From NCBI RefSeq assembly GCF_013179735.1, contig NZ_JABMEG010000001.1, forward strand, positions 2,356,001-2,420,000: a stretch of 64,000 nucleotides of DNA, written 5' to 3'. The stretch comes from Permianibacter fluminis (GTDB taxonomy: Bacteria; Pseudomonadota; Gammaproteobacteria; Enterobacterales; Permianibacteraceae). The notes under the pieces were generated by a model that saw nothing but the letters and a program-made list of their open reading frames with translations, searched no databases and was not told where the DNA came from. Shown piece after piece: positions 47,895 to 54,721 of the stretch; the first letter of the stretch is position 1; each line of letters begins with the position of its first letter. Both the position numbers and the translations under genes were made by a program.

Positions 47895-48632
47895 TCACAA
47901 TAGAGCATGGGCGACTCGGCCGATCATTTCGGCACCACTTGGCCACGGTTCCGCTGGAGCATTGCTGCCCAGCACGCTTTTGAGGTGCGGCCTATCCGGA
48001 TCGATGCTCGGCACGGCCTGCAGCAGGGTCGGCTCGGCTTGGCCAGGCAGCCGCACCAACACCCAGCCCTTGTGGCCAGTCTTGGCTTGTGGGTCTATCA
48101 GTAGTGCGGTGCCTTCAGGAATTTCCGGTGCCCAACGGTCATTTTCGACCATCAAGGCGAAGGCTGAATCAGAGTAGGGCTGCCTTGCCGGAGCGCCCGG
48201 CCGGCGCCAGATCGGCACCGAATACTCGGTCTGAAAGGGCGACTCCAGCCACTTGGTAACCTGGTCCCAACCGATAATCGGTAGGCGTTGGAGGATGTCC
48301 GGGGCATCGAGACGGTAGGCTGCTTGACGGTCAGAGGCTCCCAAACTTCGGCCTTCTGCGCGATGTAAACGAACGATGGCGCTATCGGGAAGATCTATTC
48401 CAGCGTCCCGCCACTCGTCTGGATGAGCAACGTCCAGCCAGCCGTGGGGCATGCCCGTGCCACGTTCCAGGGTGCGTGCAAGCTCGTCACCGACCGCGCG
48501 CCTAGCCTTTTTCATGGTGATTTGGCTGATCAGTGACGGGTCGGTCCCACATTGACGGGCCAAAGCCGCCTGGGTCACAGCCCGCGAGATCAGCAGCCTT
48601 AGGTTGGCCAGCCGGATGGTCTTCGAATCCAT
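47895..48632 (-). CDS. cI: CI-type repressor with degenerate S24 protease domain
   Basis: A 245-residue repressor. The N-terminal HTH (LRLLISRAVTQAALARQCGT ... SLISQITMKKARRAVGD) is followed by a linker and a LexA-like C-terminal domain (FALMVENDRWAPEIPEGTAL, GHKGWVLVRLPGQ). Where autocleaving repressors have GDSM, this one has NDRW (Arg166), and no lysine lies between residues 189 and 217, where the general base should be. I choose ATG 48632 because the longer frame to 48686 would run through the operators. Divergent from cro. Confidence 0.88.
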   Translation of the reverse strand: MDSKTIRLANLRLLISRAVTQAALARQCGTDPSLISQITMKKARRAVGDELARTLERGTGMPHGWLDVAHPDEWRDAGIDLPDSAIVRLHRAEGRSLGASDRQAAYRLDAPDILQRLPIIGWDQVTKWLESPFQTEYSVPIWRRPGAPARQPYSDSAFALMVENDRWAPEIPEGTALLIDPQAKTGHKGWVLVRLPGQAEPTLLQAVPSIDPDRPHLKSVLGSNAPAEPWPSGAEMIGRVAHALL

Positions 48633-48651
48633 GCCTTCATAGTGCCGCGCG

Positions 48652-48717
48652 TTAGCGTTATGCAAAATTGCCTTGACGCTAATCACCGTTGCGTTACCAT
48701 AATTAGCAATACGCTAA
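48652..48717. promoter_or_regulatory. OR-like operator region between cI and cro
   Basis: Three sites fit TTAGC-N5-GCTAA: TTAGC-GTTAT-GCAAA (48652-48666), TTGCC-TTGAC-GCTAA (48668-48682) and the perfect TTAGC-AATAC-GCTAA (48703-48717). TTGACG (48673) and CATAAT (48698) may be the cro promoter, with a long 19-base spacer; its elements overlap the second and abut the third operator. A CATAAC on the minus strand inside the first site may be the cI -10. Confidence 0.72.
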
Positions 48718-48739
48718 TCAATGAGGCAAAGGTGGCCCC

Positions 48740-48949
48740 GTGAACGCCCGTGAGTTTGTTGACAAATTCGGCTGGGAAGAGGCAGAGCGCGTCGCGCTCT
48801 TGGCCGGAACTACCCGAGCTTACTTTGCCCAGCTGGCTGGTGGCCACCGGAGGCCGCGACTGAGCTTGGCTGAACAGCTGAGCATAGCTTCTGACGGCCG
48901 CTTGGCGGTTCTTGACTTGCTGACTTATCAAAAGCCAAGAGCAGCCTGA
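48740..48949 (+). CDS. cro: Cro-like HTH repressor
   Basis: A 69-residue DNA-binding protein starting at GTG after AAAGGTGG. EEAERVALLAGTTRAYFAQLAGGHRRPRLS is a helix-turn-helix in the YdaS/Cro style. Divergent from cI and first gene of the rightward early operon, so it probably represses from the same operators. Confidence 0.82.
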   Translation: MNAREFVDKFGWEEAERVALLAGTTRAYFAQLAGGHRRPRLSLAEQLSIASDGRLAVLDLLTYQKPRAA

Positions 48950-48950
48950 C

Positions 48951-49131
48951 ATGCGAATGCTCAGGCCAATCAAAAGACGCCGCCAGTCAGCACCGCCAGT
49001 CAGCACCGCCAGTCACAGCAAAACCGACGATCAACTTTCGCGTCGAGTGGGTCGGCTCTTTCGAGAGCATTGACCGCACCATCGCGTTGCTCGATGCCGA
49101 GCTTGCCAGCCGCAACCATCGGCTGCACTGA
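48951..49131 (+). pseudogene. Small gene frameshifted by a 13-bp tandem repeat
   Basis: ATG 48951 follows the cro stop by one base and opens MRMLRPIKRRRQSAPP, but reaches TGA early (about 40 codons). A 13-bp unit, CGCCAGTCAGCAC, occurs at 48981 and 48994 with a third partial copy at 49007. Removing one unit would join the start to the frame KPTINFRVEWVGSFESI ... IALLDAELASRNHRLH, which ends at 49131. The gene is thus either broken or switchable by repeat slippage. The C-terminal segment resembles the end of the 49252 gene. Confidence 0.55.
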
Positions 49132-49147
49132 TTGGCGCTATGCCAAT
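49131..49147. promoter_or_regulatory. Palindrome related to the CI operator
   Basis: ATTGGC-GCTAT-GCCAAT, with the same 5-N5-5 geometry as TTAGC-N5-GCTAA but GG/CC in place of AG/CT. It lies at the end of the frameshifted gene, 105 bases before the CII-position gene, and could be an operator for a different phage regulator. Confidence 0.4.
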
Positions 49148-49251
49148 GCAGATTCAGGGAATGCGCGTGCGGTGCTGACGCCAGTTTGGGTTTCACGTTT
49201 GCCGATCCGTAGTTCAGATCGCGGAACAGTAGCAGGAGAGGGGCAAGGACA

Positions 49252-49836
49252 ATGATGCGGCATGAGCCACAAGTCGTGATTTCCGTGGATGGGCTGGTGA
49301 CGGAGGCGGTTCACCAGAATCTCCGCCAGACCGGCCTTTCGTTCGAGCTGTACGCGGCTCGGGTTGCTGAACACTACACCAGCACGCTGCCGGAGCTTCA
49401 GCAGACCAGCAAGCTGGCAAGCGGTGGTGATGCCTTTACGGATATGCGGTCGAACGCCAAGAAGCTGGGCCGCATGCTGAACCTCGGCGGCGATTTGCGC
49501 ATTCCGGCGGTGCTGGTGCCGAGCTTTATCGCCGCGCTGGATGATCCGTGGCGCAGCGACGTGGCGACTGCCATTTGCCAGCTGATTGCCCCAAGCAAGT
49601 TCAAGAGCAGGGCGCGTCCGGTTCAACCGCTGGAGGCGCTGTCTACGTTGCTCAAAGAGCAGGGCGAAGCGGCTCAGTGCTTTCTAGGCATAGCCTGCGA
49701 TGGTTTGTCGAATGACTCGGCTGATGCGCTGCTGAACACGCGCACCCAGCTGCTCCAATCCCGTGATGCGGAAGAGCAAGCTCTGGCGCTGATCGATGCC
49801 GAGCTAGCTCGCCGCAACATTCTGTCGGTGGGGTGA
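49252..49836 (+). CDS. Early rightward phage regulator candidate (CII position)
   Basis: A 194-residue protein, ATG with AAGGA upstream. GLVTEAVHQNLRQTGLSFEL and MRSNAKKLGRMLNLGGDLRIPAVLVPSFI read as helical DNA-binding or tetramerisation parts of the kind seen in phage CII/YdaT-like regulators; it ends ALALIDAELARRNILSVG. Position two genes after cro fits a lysogeny or early-transcription regulator. The assignment is positional and weak. Confidence 0.45.
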   Translation: MMRHEPQVVISVDGLVTEAVHQNLRQTGLSFELYAARVAEHYTSTLPELQQTSKLASGGDAFTDMRSNAKKLGRMLNLGGDLRIPAVLVPSFIAALDDPWRSDVATAICQLIAPSKFKSRARPVQPLEALSTLLKEQGEAAQCFLGIACDGLSNDSADALLNTRTQLLQSRDAEEQALALIDAELARRNILSVG

Positions 49837-49842
49837 GCAATG

Positions 49843-50331
49843 TCAGCTTATTGCCGACATAAAGCGTTGCCAGCGGCTTTCAGGGAGCTGGTATTCGCTG
49901 CGGCTGATTTCCAGCATCACCTGATTGTAGGCAGGGACCCGCAGCAAATCGATTTCAGGGGTGGTCTCAGCTCGGATCGCGGCAATTCGTTTGTCCAATT
50001 CATTCAGTTCAAGCTCAGAGGCCACACCAAGCAACGCCGCCCATTGCTTGCGCTGCTGCTCGCAAATATGGGCCTTAATGGCGGGCTCCCAAAGAATTTG
50101 AACCAGCGAAAGCACAGCAATCAGAACACCTGCGACTGTAGCCAGTGTCGGTTTGGTGGCAATCAAACCGCCGACCGCTGCAGTACCGAGCAGCAATTGC
50201 GCGCCGGTGAGCACCTTGTCCATTCGCCGGAGGAAACGACCGGTGATCAACATAAGGCGGTTGGCGTATTTCACGTCGGTAACCGCTTCATAGTGGCTGC
50301 GGGGGTCAGTGCGGTTGCTGTGCTTGTCCAT
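49843..50331 (-). CDS. Two-TM SLATT-like membrane protein, reversed within the early operon
   Basis: A 162-residue protein. Residues 1-30 are polar (HYEAVTDVKYANRLMLITG), two closely spaced membrane segments follow (LTGAQLLLGTAAVGGLIA, LATVAGVLIAVLSLVQILW), then a long helical cytoplasmic region to the end. This layout matches SLATT-type proteins, which are associated with defence and conflict systems. It is antisense to the early rightward transcript, so it is probably expressed in lysogens, as exclusion or immunity genes are. The SLATT call is by layout only. Confidence 0.55.
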   Translation of the reverse strand: MDKHSNRTDPRSHYEAVTDVKYANRLMLITGRFLRRMDKVLTGAQLLLGTAAVGGLIATKPTLATVAGVLIAVLSLVQILWEPAIKAHICEQQRKQWAALLGVASELELNELDKRIAAIRAETTPEIDLLRVPAYNQVMLEISRSEYQLPESRWQRFMSAIS

Positions 50332-50334
50332 GGT

Positions 50335-50439
50335 TCATCCTCGGGACGGTTCGGGCTTATCCGGCTGTGGCGGAGGAGGGGTTCTGGCTGGCGGAACCTG
50401 TGTTCTCACGTCTCGCTCGGGGTCAATTTGATTTCTCAT
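50335..50439 (-). CDS. 34-residue proline-rich peptide
   Basis: MRNQIDPERDVRTQVPPART then PPPPQPDKPEPSRG. ATG 50439 follows AAGGAG by nine bases, and the stop lies 3 bases before the membrane protein gene, whose ribosome-binding site overlaps its last codons. The DKPEP ending is another version of the junction tail. It may simply couple translation of the downstream gene or be a small partner peptide. Confidence 0.45.
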   Translation of the reverse strand: MRNQIDPERDVRTQVPPARTPPPPQPDKPEPSRG

Positions 50440-50482
50440 GGGGTCTCGCTCCTTTTGGGTGCTGCTTGTGTTGGCACTCAAC

Positions 50483-50511
50483 AGCTTACCCGAGGTTGCG
50501 AGCCCCGCCAA
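50483..50511 (-). promoter_or_regulatory. Putative promoter of the reversed membrane cassette
   Basis: On the minus strand TTGGCG, a 17-base spacer and TAAGCT, placing the start near 50476, 37 bases before the 34-residue peptide. Both elements deviate from consensus at two positions. Confidence 0.35.
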
Positions 50512-50543
50512 TTTCGCCATTGCTGCAGCGCGGGGTGTTTGCC

Positions 50544-50672
50544 ATGAGGGTTTCTCGATTGAAGCTTCTGCATGCCCATGCACTGATCCGCGAGGCTCGC
50601 ATTGCCAAGGCGAACGGCTTTGAACAGACGGCACGACGACTGTATCGACGTGCCCGAGAGGAGCTGGCGTGA
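50544..50672 (+). CDS. 42-residue basic helical phage protein
   Basis: MRVSRLKLLHAHALIREARI ... TARRLYRRAREELA: a single amphipathic, Arg-rich helix pair. GCGGGG lies upstream of the ATG, and the TGA overlaps the GTG of the replication gene (GTGA), arguing for real, coupled translation. Unknown function. Confidence 0.5.
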   Translation: MRVSRLKLLHAHALIREARIAKANGFEQTARRLYRRAREELA

Positions 50673-51820
50673 GTCAATCCTTGGTGTTGCCAAACCCGCT
50701 GACGCCGTCAGATTGTGATCTGCGCGATTTCGCGTTCATGCCGCTCGACGTTGTCCGGCTCCGGGATAGCGACATTGCCTCTTTGACATCGGGCGATGAG
50801 TTCCGGGCCGCGGTGTTGCTGTGGTGTGCATCCTGGCATCAGGTGCCGGCCGCGAGCTTGCCAGATGATGACGTGGTGCTGGCAAAGCTGGCGGGCTATG
50901 GGCGCGTGGTCAAGGAGTGGCTGACGGTTCGTGAAGGCGCACTGCGCGGCTGGATTCGTTGCAGCGATGGCCGCTTGTATCACCCAGTGATTGCCGAGAA
51001 GGCGGTCACCTCATGGCAGGCCAAGCAAGAACAGCGGTGGAAAACCGAATGCGCGCGCATCAAAAAGCATAACCAGCGGGCGTTGGTTTTATTGCCGACC
51101 CCGACGTTTGCGGAGTTTCTGGCCGGTGTGTCTCCTGCCGCTTTGGCGTCTGTCCCTAGGGACAGCAAGCAGTTGTCCCTAGGGACAAACACAATTGTCC
51201 CTAGGGACAAACAAGAAAATGGCGGGGACGTCCCGAGGGACAACGGCAAAGAAATGCGGGACGTCCCTCGGGACAATGCGGGTTGTCCCGAGGGAAATGC
51301 GATCCAAGGGATAGGGATAGGGATAGTAAAAGATCCAGTAGTAAACACCGAGAGTACTGATCATCCATCTCGACTACGAGACAGCGCGTGCGCGAACGTT
51401 TTGCCGTTGCCAGGTCTCGGTCAGCCAGACGGCCCCGCCACGGCAGTACCGCCAGCCCCGCCAAAGACGCCGGGCTTCTGGCTGGATTGGTTCAATCGCG
51501 AGTACGGGACCCGGTTCGGGGTCCGTGAGCGCTCGACGGGGCGCATGCCGGAGATCTTGCAGCGCTGGTGCGCCGCCGGGGTGACGGTGGAGCAGGTCGC
51601 CCTTGCTGTCGAGCAAGCGAGAGCCAAGTCCAAAGGGCCGATTGCGGATTTGATTTCCTACGTCGACGCGACATTGGCGCGCATGCAGGCTGCCGGCATT
51701 CCAAAGGCAACCGAGACCGGTTTTGTGCCGGTACACAACGATTTCGAAAAGCAAGACTACACGGGCTCAGCGTTGCGGCATGGCGCTGTGCTCCAGGCGG
51801 ATGGGACGTACCGGTTATGA
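50669..51820 (+). CDS. Phage replication initiator, DUF1376 plus DnaT-like C-terminus
   Basis: A 383-residue protein starting at GTG. Residues 15-110 form a DUF1376/YdaU-type winged helix (AAVLLWCASWHQVPAASLPD, EGALRGWIRCSDGRLYHPV). Residues 155-225 are a low-complexity linker whose DNA is the iteron array. The C-terminus (FWLDWFNREYG ... ILQRWCAAGVTVEQVALAVE) resembles the DnaT/helicase-loader-binding domain. It should bind the iterons and recruit the DnaC-like protein next door, like lambda O. Its stop overlaps the dnaC start (ATGA). Confidence 0.8.
   Translation: MSQSLVLPNPLTPSDCDLRDFAFMPLDVVRLRDSDIASLTSGDEFRAAVLLWCASWHQVPAASLPDDDVVLAKLAGYGRVVKEWLTVREGALRGWIRCSDGRLYHPVIAEKAVTSWQAKQEQRWKTECARIKKHNQRALVLLPTPTFAEFLAGVSPAALASVPRDSKQLSLGTNTIVPRDKQENGGDVPRDNGKEMRDVPRDNAGCPEGNAIQGIGIGIVKDPVVNTESTDHPSRLRDSACANVLPLPGLGQPDGPATAVPPAPPKTPGFWLDWFNREYGTRFGVRERSTGRMPEILQRWCAAGVTVEQVALAVEQARAKSKGPIADLISYVDATLARMQAAGIPKATETGFVPVHNDFEKQDYTGSALRHGAVLQADGTYRL
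51150..51325. other. Phage replication origin: six palindromic iterons plus AT-richer tandem repeat
   Basis: GTCCC-(TA/GA/TC)-GGGAC sites begin at 51152, 51175, 51197, 51230, 51263 and 51285 (the last has GGGAA). The first three are perfect 16-bp palindromes (TTGTCCCTAGGGACAA or CTG...CAG). Spacings of 23, 22, 33, 33 and 22 keep them near multiples of 11. Three GGGATA units (51308-51325) and an A-rich stretch follow, as in an unwinding element. The array sits inside the initiator gene, as in lambdoid O genes. Confidence 0.8.
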
Positions 51821-52614
51821 CGGGGGATATCACGATGGGCGATCACACGAAGGTGAACAGCGTCGCGAGTCTGTTGGACAAGAAAAACGTTGTTCAGTTG
51901 ATGCAACACCGGGCTTTTGCGCCGTACTTCGAACACTGCGAGCAGCACGGGCAGTGGCAGGTTAATTTTCTGGATGCAAACGGGATTGAGCGTTGTCGCG
52001 GTAGCTGCCCGGAGTGCCGGCACGAGCAGTCGGCGTTCAGCGTGCTGCGTGGCGCCCGGATTCCGCCGGCATTCCAGTCCAAGTCGCTGGATGGTTACGA
52101 CGCGATTCACCCGGGTCAGGTCACGGCGCTGAGTGCCTGCCGCGATTACGTTGAGCGGTTCGATGAATACGCCAAGGCCGGCCGGTGTTTGATTATCGTG
52201 GGCACGTGCGGCGCGGGGAAAACGCATCTGGCATGCGGTATTGGCAATGCGCTGCTGGCTCGTCGCAAGACGGTGTTGTTTTGCACGGTGTCTGAGCTGA
52301 TGGATGAGTTTGCAGCGACGTGGCGCCGTGATGCGCAGACCACAGAGCGGGAGGTGGTCAATTCGTTTTCAGCTGCAGACTTGCTGATTCTTGACGATGT
52401 TGGAGTGCAGAACGGCAGCAATCAGGAACAGATTACGCTTTACCGCGTAATCGATGCCCGGTACCGGCTTCGCAAGCCGACCGTGGTGAGCAGCAATCTC
52501 GATATCGACGGCACGGTGAAGTCGTTGGGTGCGCGGAGCTTTGACCGGTTGCGTGAGGGTGGGGCCAGCATGGTGTTGTGCAATTGGCTGAGCTATCGCG
52601 GTTCGAATCGCTAG
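51817..52614 (+). CDS. DnaC-like helicase loader
   Basis: A 265-residue AAA+ ATPase. An N-terminal zinc site (CRGSCPECRHEQS, about residues 62-74) precedes the ATPase core: Walker A GTCGAGKTHLACGIGNALL near 129, Walker B LLILDDVGVQ near 190, and SFDRLREGGASM as the arginine-finger region. It loads the host replicative helicase at the phage origin. The ATG overlaps the initiator stop; an ATG at 51835 is an alternative. Confidence 0.93.
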   Translation: MTGDITMGDHTKVNSVASLLDKKNVVQLMQHRAFAPYFEHCEQHGQWQVNFLDANGIERCRGSCPECRHEQSAFSVLRGARIPPAFQSKSLDGYDAIHPGQVTALSACRDYVERFDEYAKAGRCLIIVGTCGAGKTHLACGIGNALLARRKTVLFCTVSELMDEFAATWRRDAQTTEREVVNSFSAADLLILDDVGVQNGSNQEQITLYRVIDARYRLRKPTVVSSNLDIDGTVKSLGARSFDRLREGGASMVLCNWLSYRGSNR

Positions 52615-52654
52615 CACGCTTTTTCTACCAAATTGATAACGATAAGGACTTGCG

Positions 52655-53251
52655 ATGATCCGCTTAAACGATGCCCGCGACGCACTTCACGATGCCATGA
52701 CAATCCAACAGCGCAGCGGACAGGGCAACCTGATTCGCTTGGCAAAGAGCACAGCGCCTGGTTGGCGGGATATCGAGGCACTGAAGGCGGCCAAGATCTT
52801 GGCGGTAACCAACCGTTTGAATCCACTGCAGTGCGCCTGGGTCAATTACGCCTACGGAGCGGAGTTCAATCGGACAGAGTTCGAGAGTATTCATCAGGCG
52901 CTGTTTGATGTGGTGACGGCCGATGTCGCGAAGAAGGTCAACTATCGGATGGTGCGGCGGTGGCTGCACCTTTCGGCCGCAGCCATGGAGGATATGCAGG
53001 TGCGTGTCCTGGCCCGCCGTACGTTGTTGACCGACGCTGAAGTGTCGCGGCGACTGGCGGTAAGTCGGACCCATTTTGCACGGGATTGGCGGGCGCACTG
53101 GGAGGCGGCTTTGAACTGGCTCCATGAACTGGACAAGGCAGCGATTGAGCCGGTGGAATTGCTGTTGGCCAAGTGGCGCGAGGAAGAATCGGCGGAGCGG
53201 GAACCGGTAGCGGGTGCTTCGGTTCAAAATAAAGTCGCGATCAAGGCTTGA
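52655..53251 (+). CDS. Late-gene regulator candidate (antiterminator Q-like position)
   Basis: A 198-residue protein, ATG with AAGGA upstream. WRDIEALKAAKILAVTNRLNPLQCAWVNYAYG and an HTH-like block, LTDAEVSRRLAVSRTHFARDW, are visible. It lies between replication genes and two strong terminators preceding the lysis and head genes, exactly where lambdoid phages keep Q-type antiterminators. Sequence resemblance to any named Q family is not clear to me. Confidence 0.5.
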   Translation: MIRLNDARDALHDAMTIQQRSGQGNLIRLAKSTAPGWRDIEALKAAKILAVTNRLNPLQCAWVNYAYGAEFNRTEFESIHQALFDVVTADVAKKVNYRMVRRWLHLSAAAMEDMQVRVLARRTLLTDAEVSRRLAVSRTHFARDWRAHWEAALNWLHELDKAAIEPVELLLAKWREEESAEREPVAGASVQNKVAIKA

Positions 53252-53330
53252 CGGTTTGGTAACACTTCCGTTAGCTTATTTCTATTGTTGGTGTTCTGCG
53301 ACCAAAGCCATCCGGGTCCACACACTGCAA

Positions 53331-53364
53331 GCAAAAAGGCCAGCCATCGCGCTGGCCTTTTTGC
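53331..53364. terminator. Strong terminator before the late genes
   Basis: A 14-bp perfect stem, GCAAAAAGGCCAGC / GCTGGCCTTTTTGC, with a six-base loop and T-rich arm on each strand. Confidence 0.85.
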
Positions 53365-53406
53365 TTTCCGCGTTTCCCTCTGGCCATTGCTGGATACCTT
53401 TCCACC

Positions 53407-53428
53407 ACCCGCATCTGCGGGTTTTTTT
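53407..53428 (+). terminator. Second terminator before the holin gene
   Basis: CCCGC-ATCT-GCGGG followed by seven T residues. With the upstream hairpin it forms a tandem block comparable to the Q-responsive terminator of lambda. Confidence 0.88.
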
Positions 53429-53493
53429 ATTCCCTGCCGGAACGTCGCGATCGTCACGTCGATAGGGGCCGGCACCATTTCACAGGACCCGAC

Positions 53494-53799
53494 ATGCCCG
53501 ACCGCACAAACACGGCCGTAGAGCAGACCGCAAACGATTGGCGACTGTTCGTGATCATCATCATGTTGTGGCTTGGAGTGGTGGCCCGTCGCCTGATTGG
53601 CGATGAGCCGTTGCACGTTCGCAAGCTGCTTGGTGAGCTGTTGCTGTCGCTCATTTTCGGCGTTGGCCTTTGGGCGCTGGGTTTGTTGCAAGGGTTGAAT
53701 GGCTTGCAGCTGATCACGCTAGGGGCGTTTTCTGCATTGGGCGGCGGCAGAACGGTAGAGCTGGTGCTGCGATTTGTCGCCCAACTCAAGAAGGGGTGA
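53494..53799 (+). CDS. Phage holin (LydA-like)
   Basis: A 101-residue protein with three membrane segments (LFVIIIMLWLGVVARRLI, LLGELLLSLIFGVGLWALGL, LQLITLGAFSALGGGRTVEL) and a charged end. The RKLLGELLLSL and GGGRTVELVL segments match the LydA/phage holin group. It would permeabilise the inner membrane for lysis; no endolysin gene is in the window. Confidence 0.8.
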   Translation: MPDRTNTAVEQTANDWRLFVIIIMLWLGVVARRLIGDEPLHVRKLLGELLLSLIFGVGLWALGLLQGLNGLQLITLGAFSALGGGRTVELVLRFVAQLKKG

Positions 53800-53817
53800 T
53801 TTCAGCAGGAACGCGCC

Positions 53818-54477
53818 ATGAAGATATCGGGGTCGGTCAGTGCCGATGCAGCTTTCAAAAAGCTGAAGGCGACGACGCGTGAGGTATTCGCGGCCACCCG
53901 GCGCGGGATGTATGACATCCGCAAACCAGTCAAGCAGGTGCTGGCAAGCCAGATGAAGCGCAATCTGCGGATAAAGCGTGAAAGCTTTGCCATGGCGTGG
54001 GGTGCGTTTGTCTATGCCAAGGATAAGGATCGAGCTCCGCTTTCGTTGTACCGGCACAAATTTGCCGCGCTGGATACGCATGTGAAGGGCGCCAGCATAG
54101 GCGCCAAGGGTGGGGCTCTACTGATACCCATAAACCTGAAGCCTGGTAGGCGGATCAGTGAGAAGTCGCTTCGAAACAAGATTCGGCAGCTGCGCCGTCA
54201 GGGCAATGCCTTCATGCTCGAGCGCAAAGGCAAGATTCTGCTGATGGCAGAAACCATCCCTGAGAGCAGGGCCATATTGCAACCGTGGAATGTACGTATC
54301 GGTGCGCAGCGGTTCAGTAAACGCAATCGCACACCCGAGATACCAATTGCAGTGATGGTGCCCCGTGTGACGTTGCAAAAGCGCCTGACATTTGACCCGG
54401 TACGTGGGCCATTGAAGCAGCTGCTGCGTGGTGCAGTGATCAATCAATTGCAGTCTCTCCGTAGCAAATACGGATGA
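53818..54477 (+). CDS. Phage virion-associated protein (DUF6441-like)
   Basis: A 219-residue basic protein. KGASIGAKGGALLIPINL, KGKILLMAETIPES and IPIAVMVPRVTLQKRLTFD follow the layout I recall for DUF6441 minor structural proteins (a GxFLAIP strand, a GxLLV strand, then IFxLVPQVxLKKRL). It lies between the holin and the terminase, where lambdoid phages have lysis or packaging accessory genes rather than tail genes. Confidence 0.55.
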   Translation: MKISGSVSADAAFKKLKATTREVFAATRRGMYDIRKPVKQVLASQMKRNLRIKRESFAMAWGAFVYAKDKDRAPLSLYRHKFAALDTHVKGASIGAKGGALLIPINLKPGRRISEKSLRNKIRQLRRQGNAFMLERKGKILLMAETIPESRAILQPWNVRIGAQRFSKRNRTPEIPIAVMVPRVTLQKRLTFDPVRGPLKQLLRGAVINQLQSLRSKYG

Positions 54478-54625
54478 TGCAGGCTGGCTCGGGCCGCGCG
54501 CTGCAGCCAGCGAGACGACCGACCAGTTACCGGCCTCAACCCAAAGTGAATGGGTCCTCCCGCAGCCGCGACCTATACGGGTTCGGGGGCCGCGTGGTTT
54601 CGCTAGCCACAGGTATTGAGAGTTA

Positions 54626-54683
54626 GTGAAATGGTGAAGGGTGAAATAGTGAAAGGTGAAAGGGAATAGGCACCGCAGGTGAA
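54626..54683 (+). repeat. GTGAA repeats upstream of terminase, cos/pac candidate
   Basis: GTGAA occurs at 54626, 54634, 54641, 54649, 54656 and 54679, with 8-7-8-7 spacing that makes a 15-bp tandem unit (GTGAAATGGTGAAGG, GTGAAATAGTGAAAG, then a diverged third). The 244-base gap around it has no gene. Lambda keeps terminase-binding sites of cos just before the small-subunit gene. Confidence 0.5.
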
Positions 54684-54721
54684 AAGGGTTACGGGTGGCA
54701 CCGCCCAGCACAGAACAGGAC

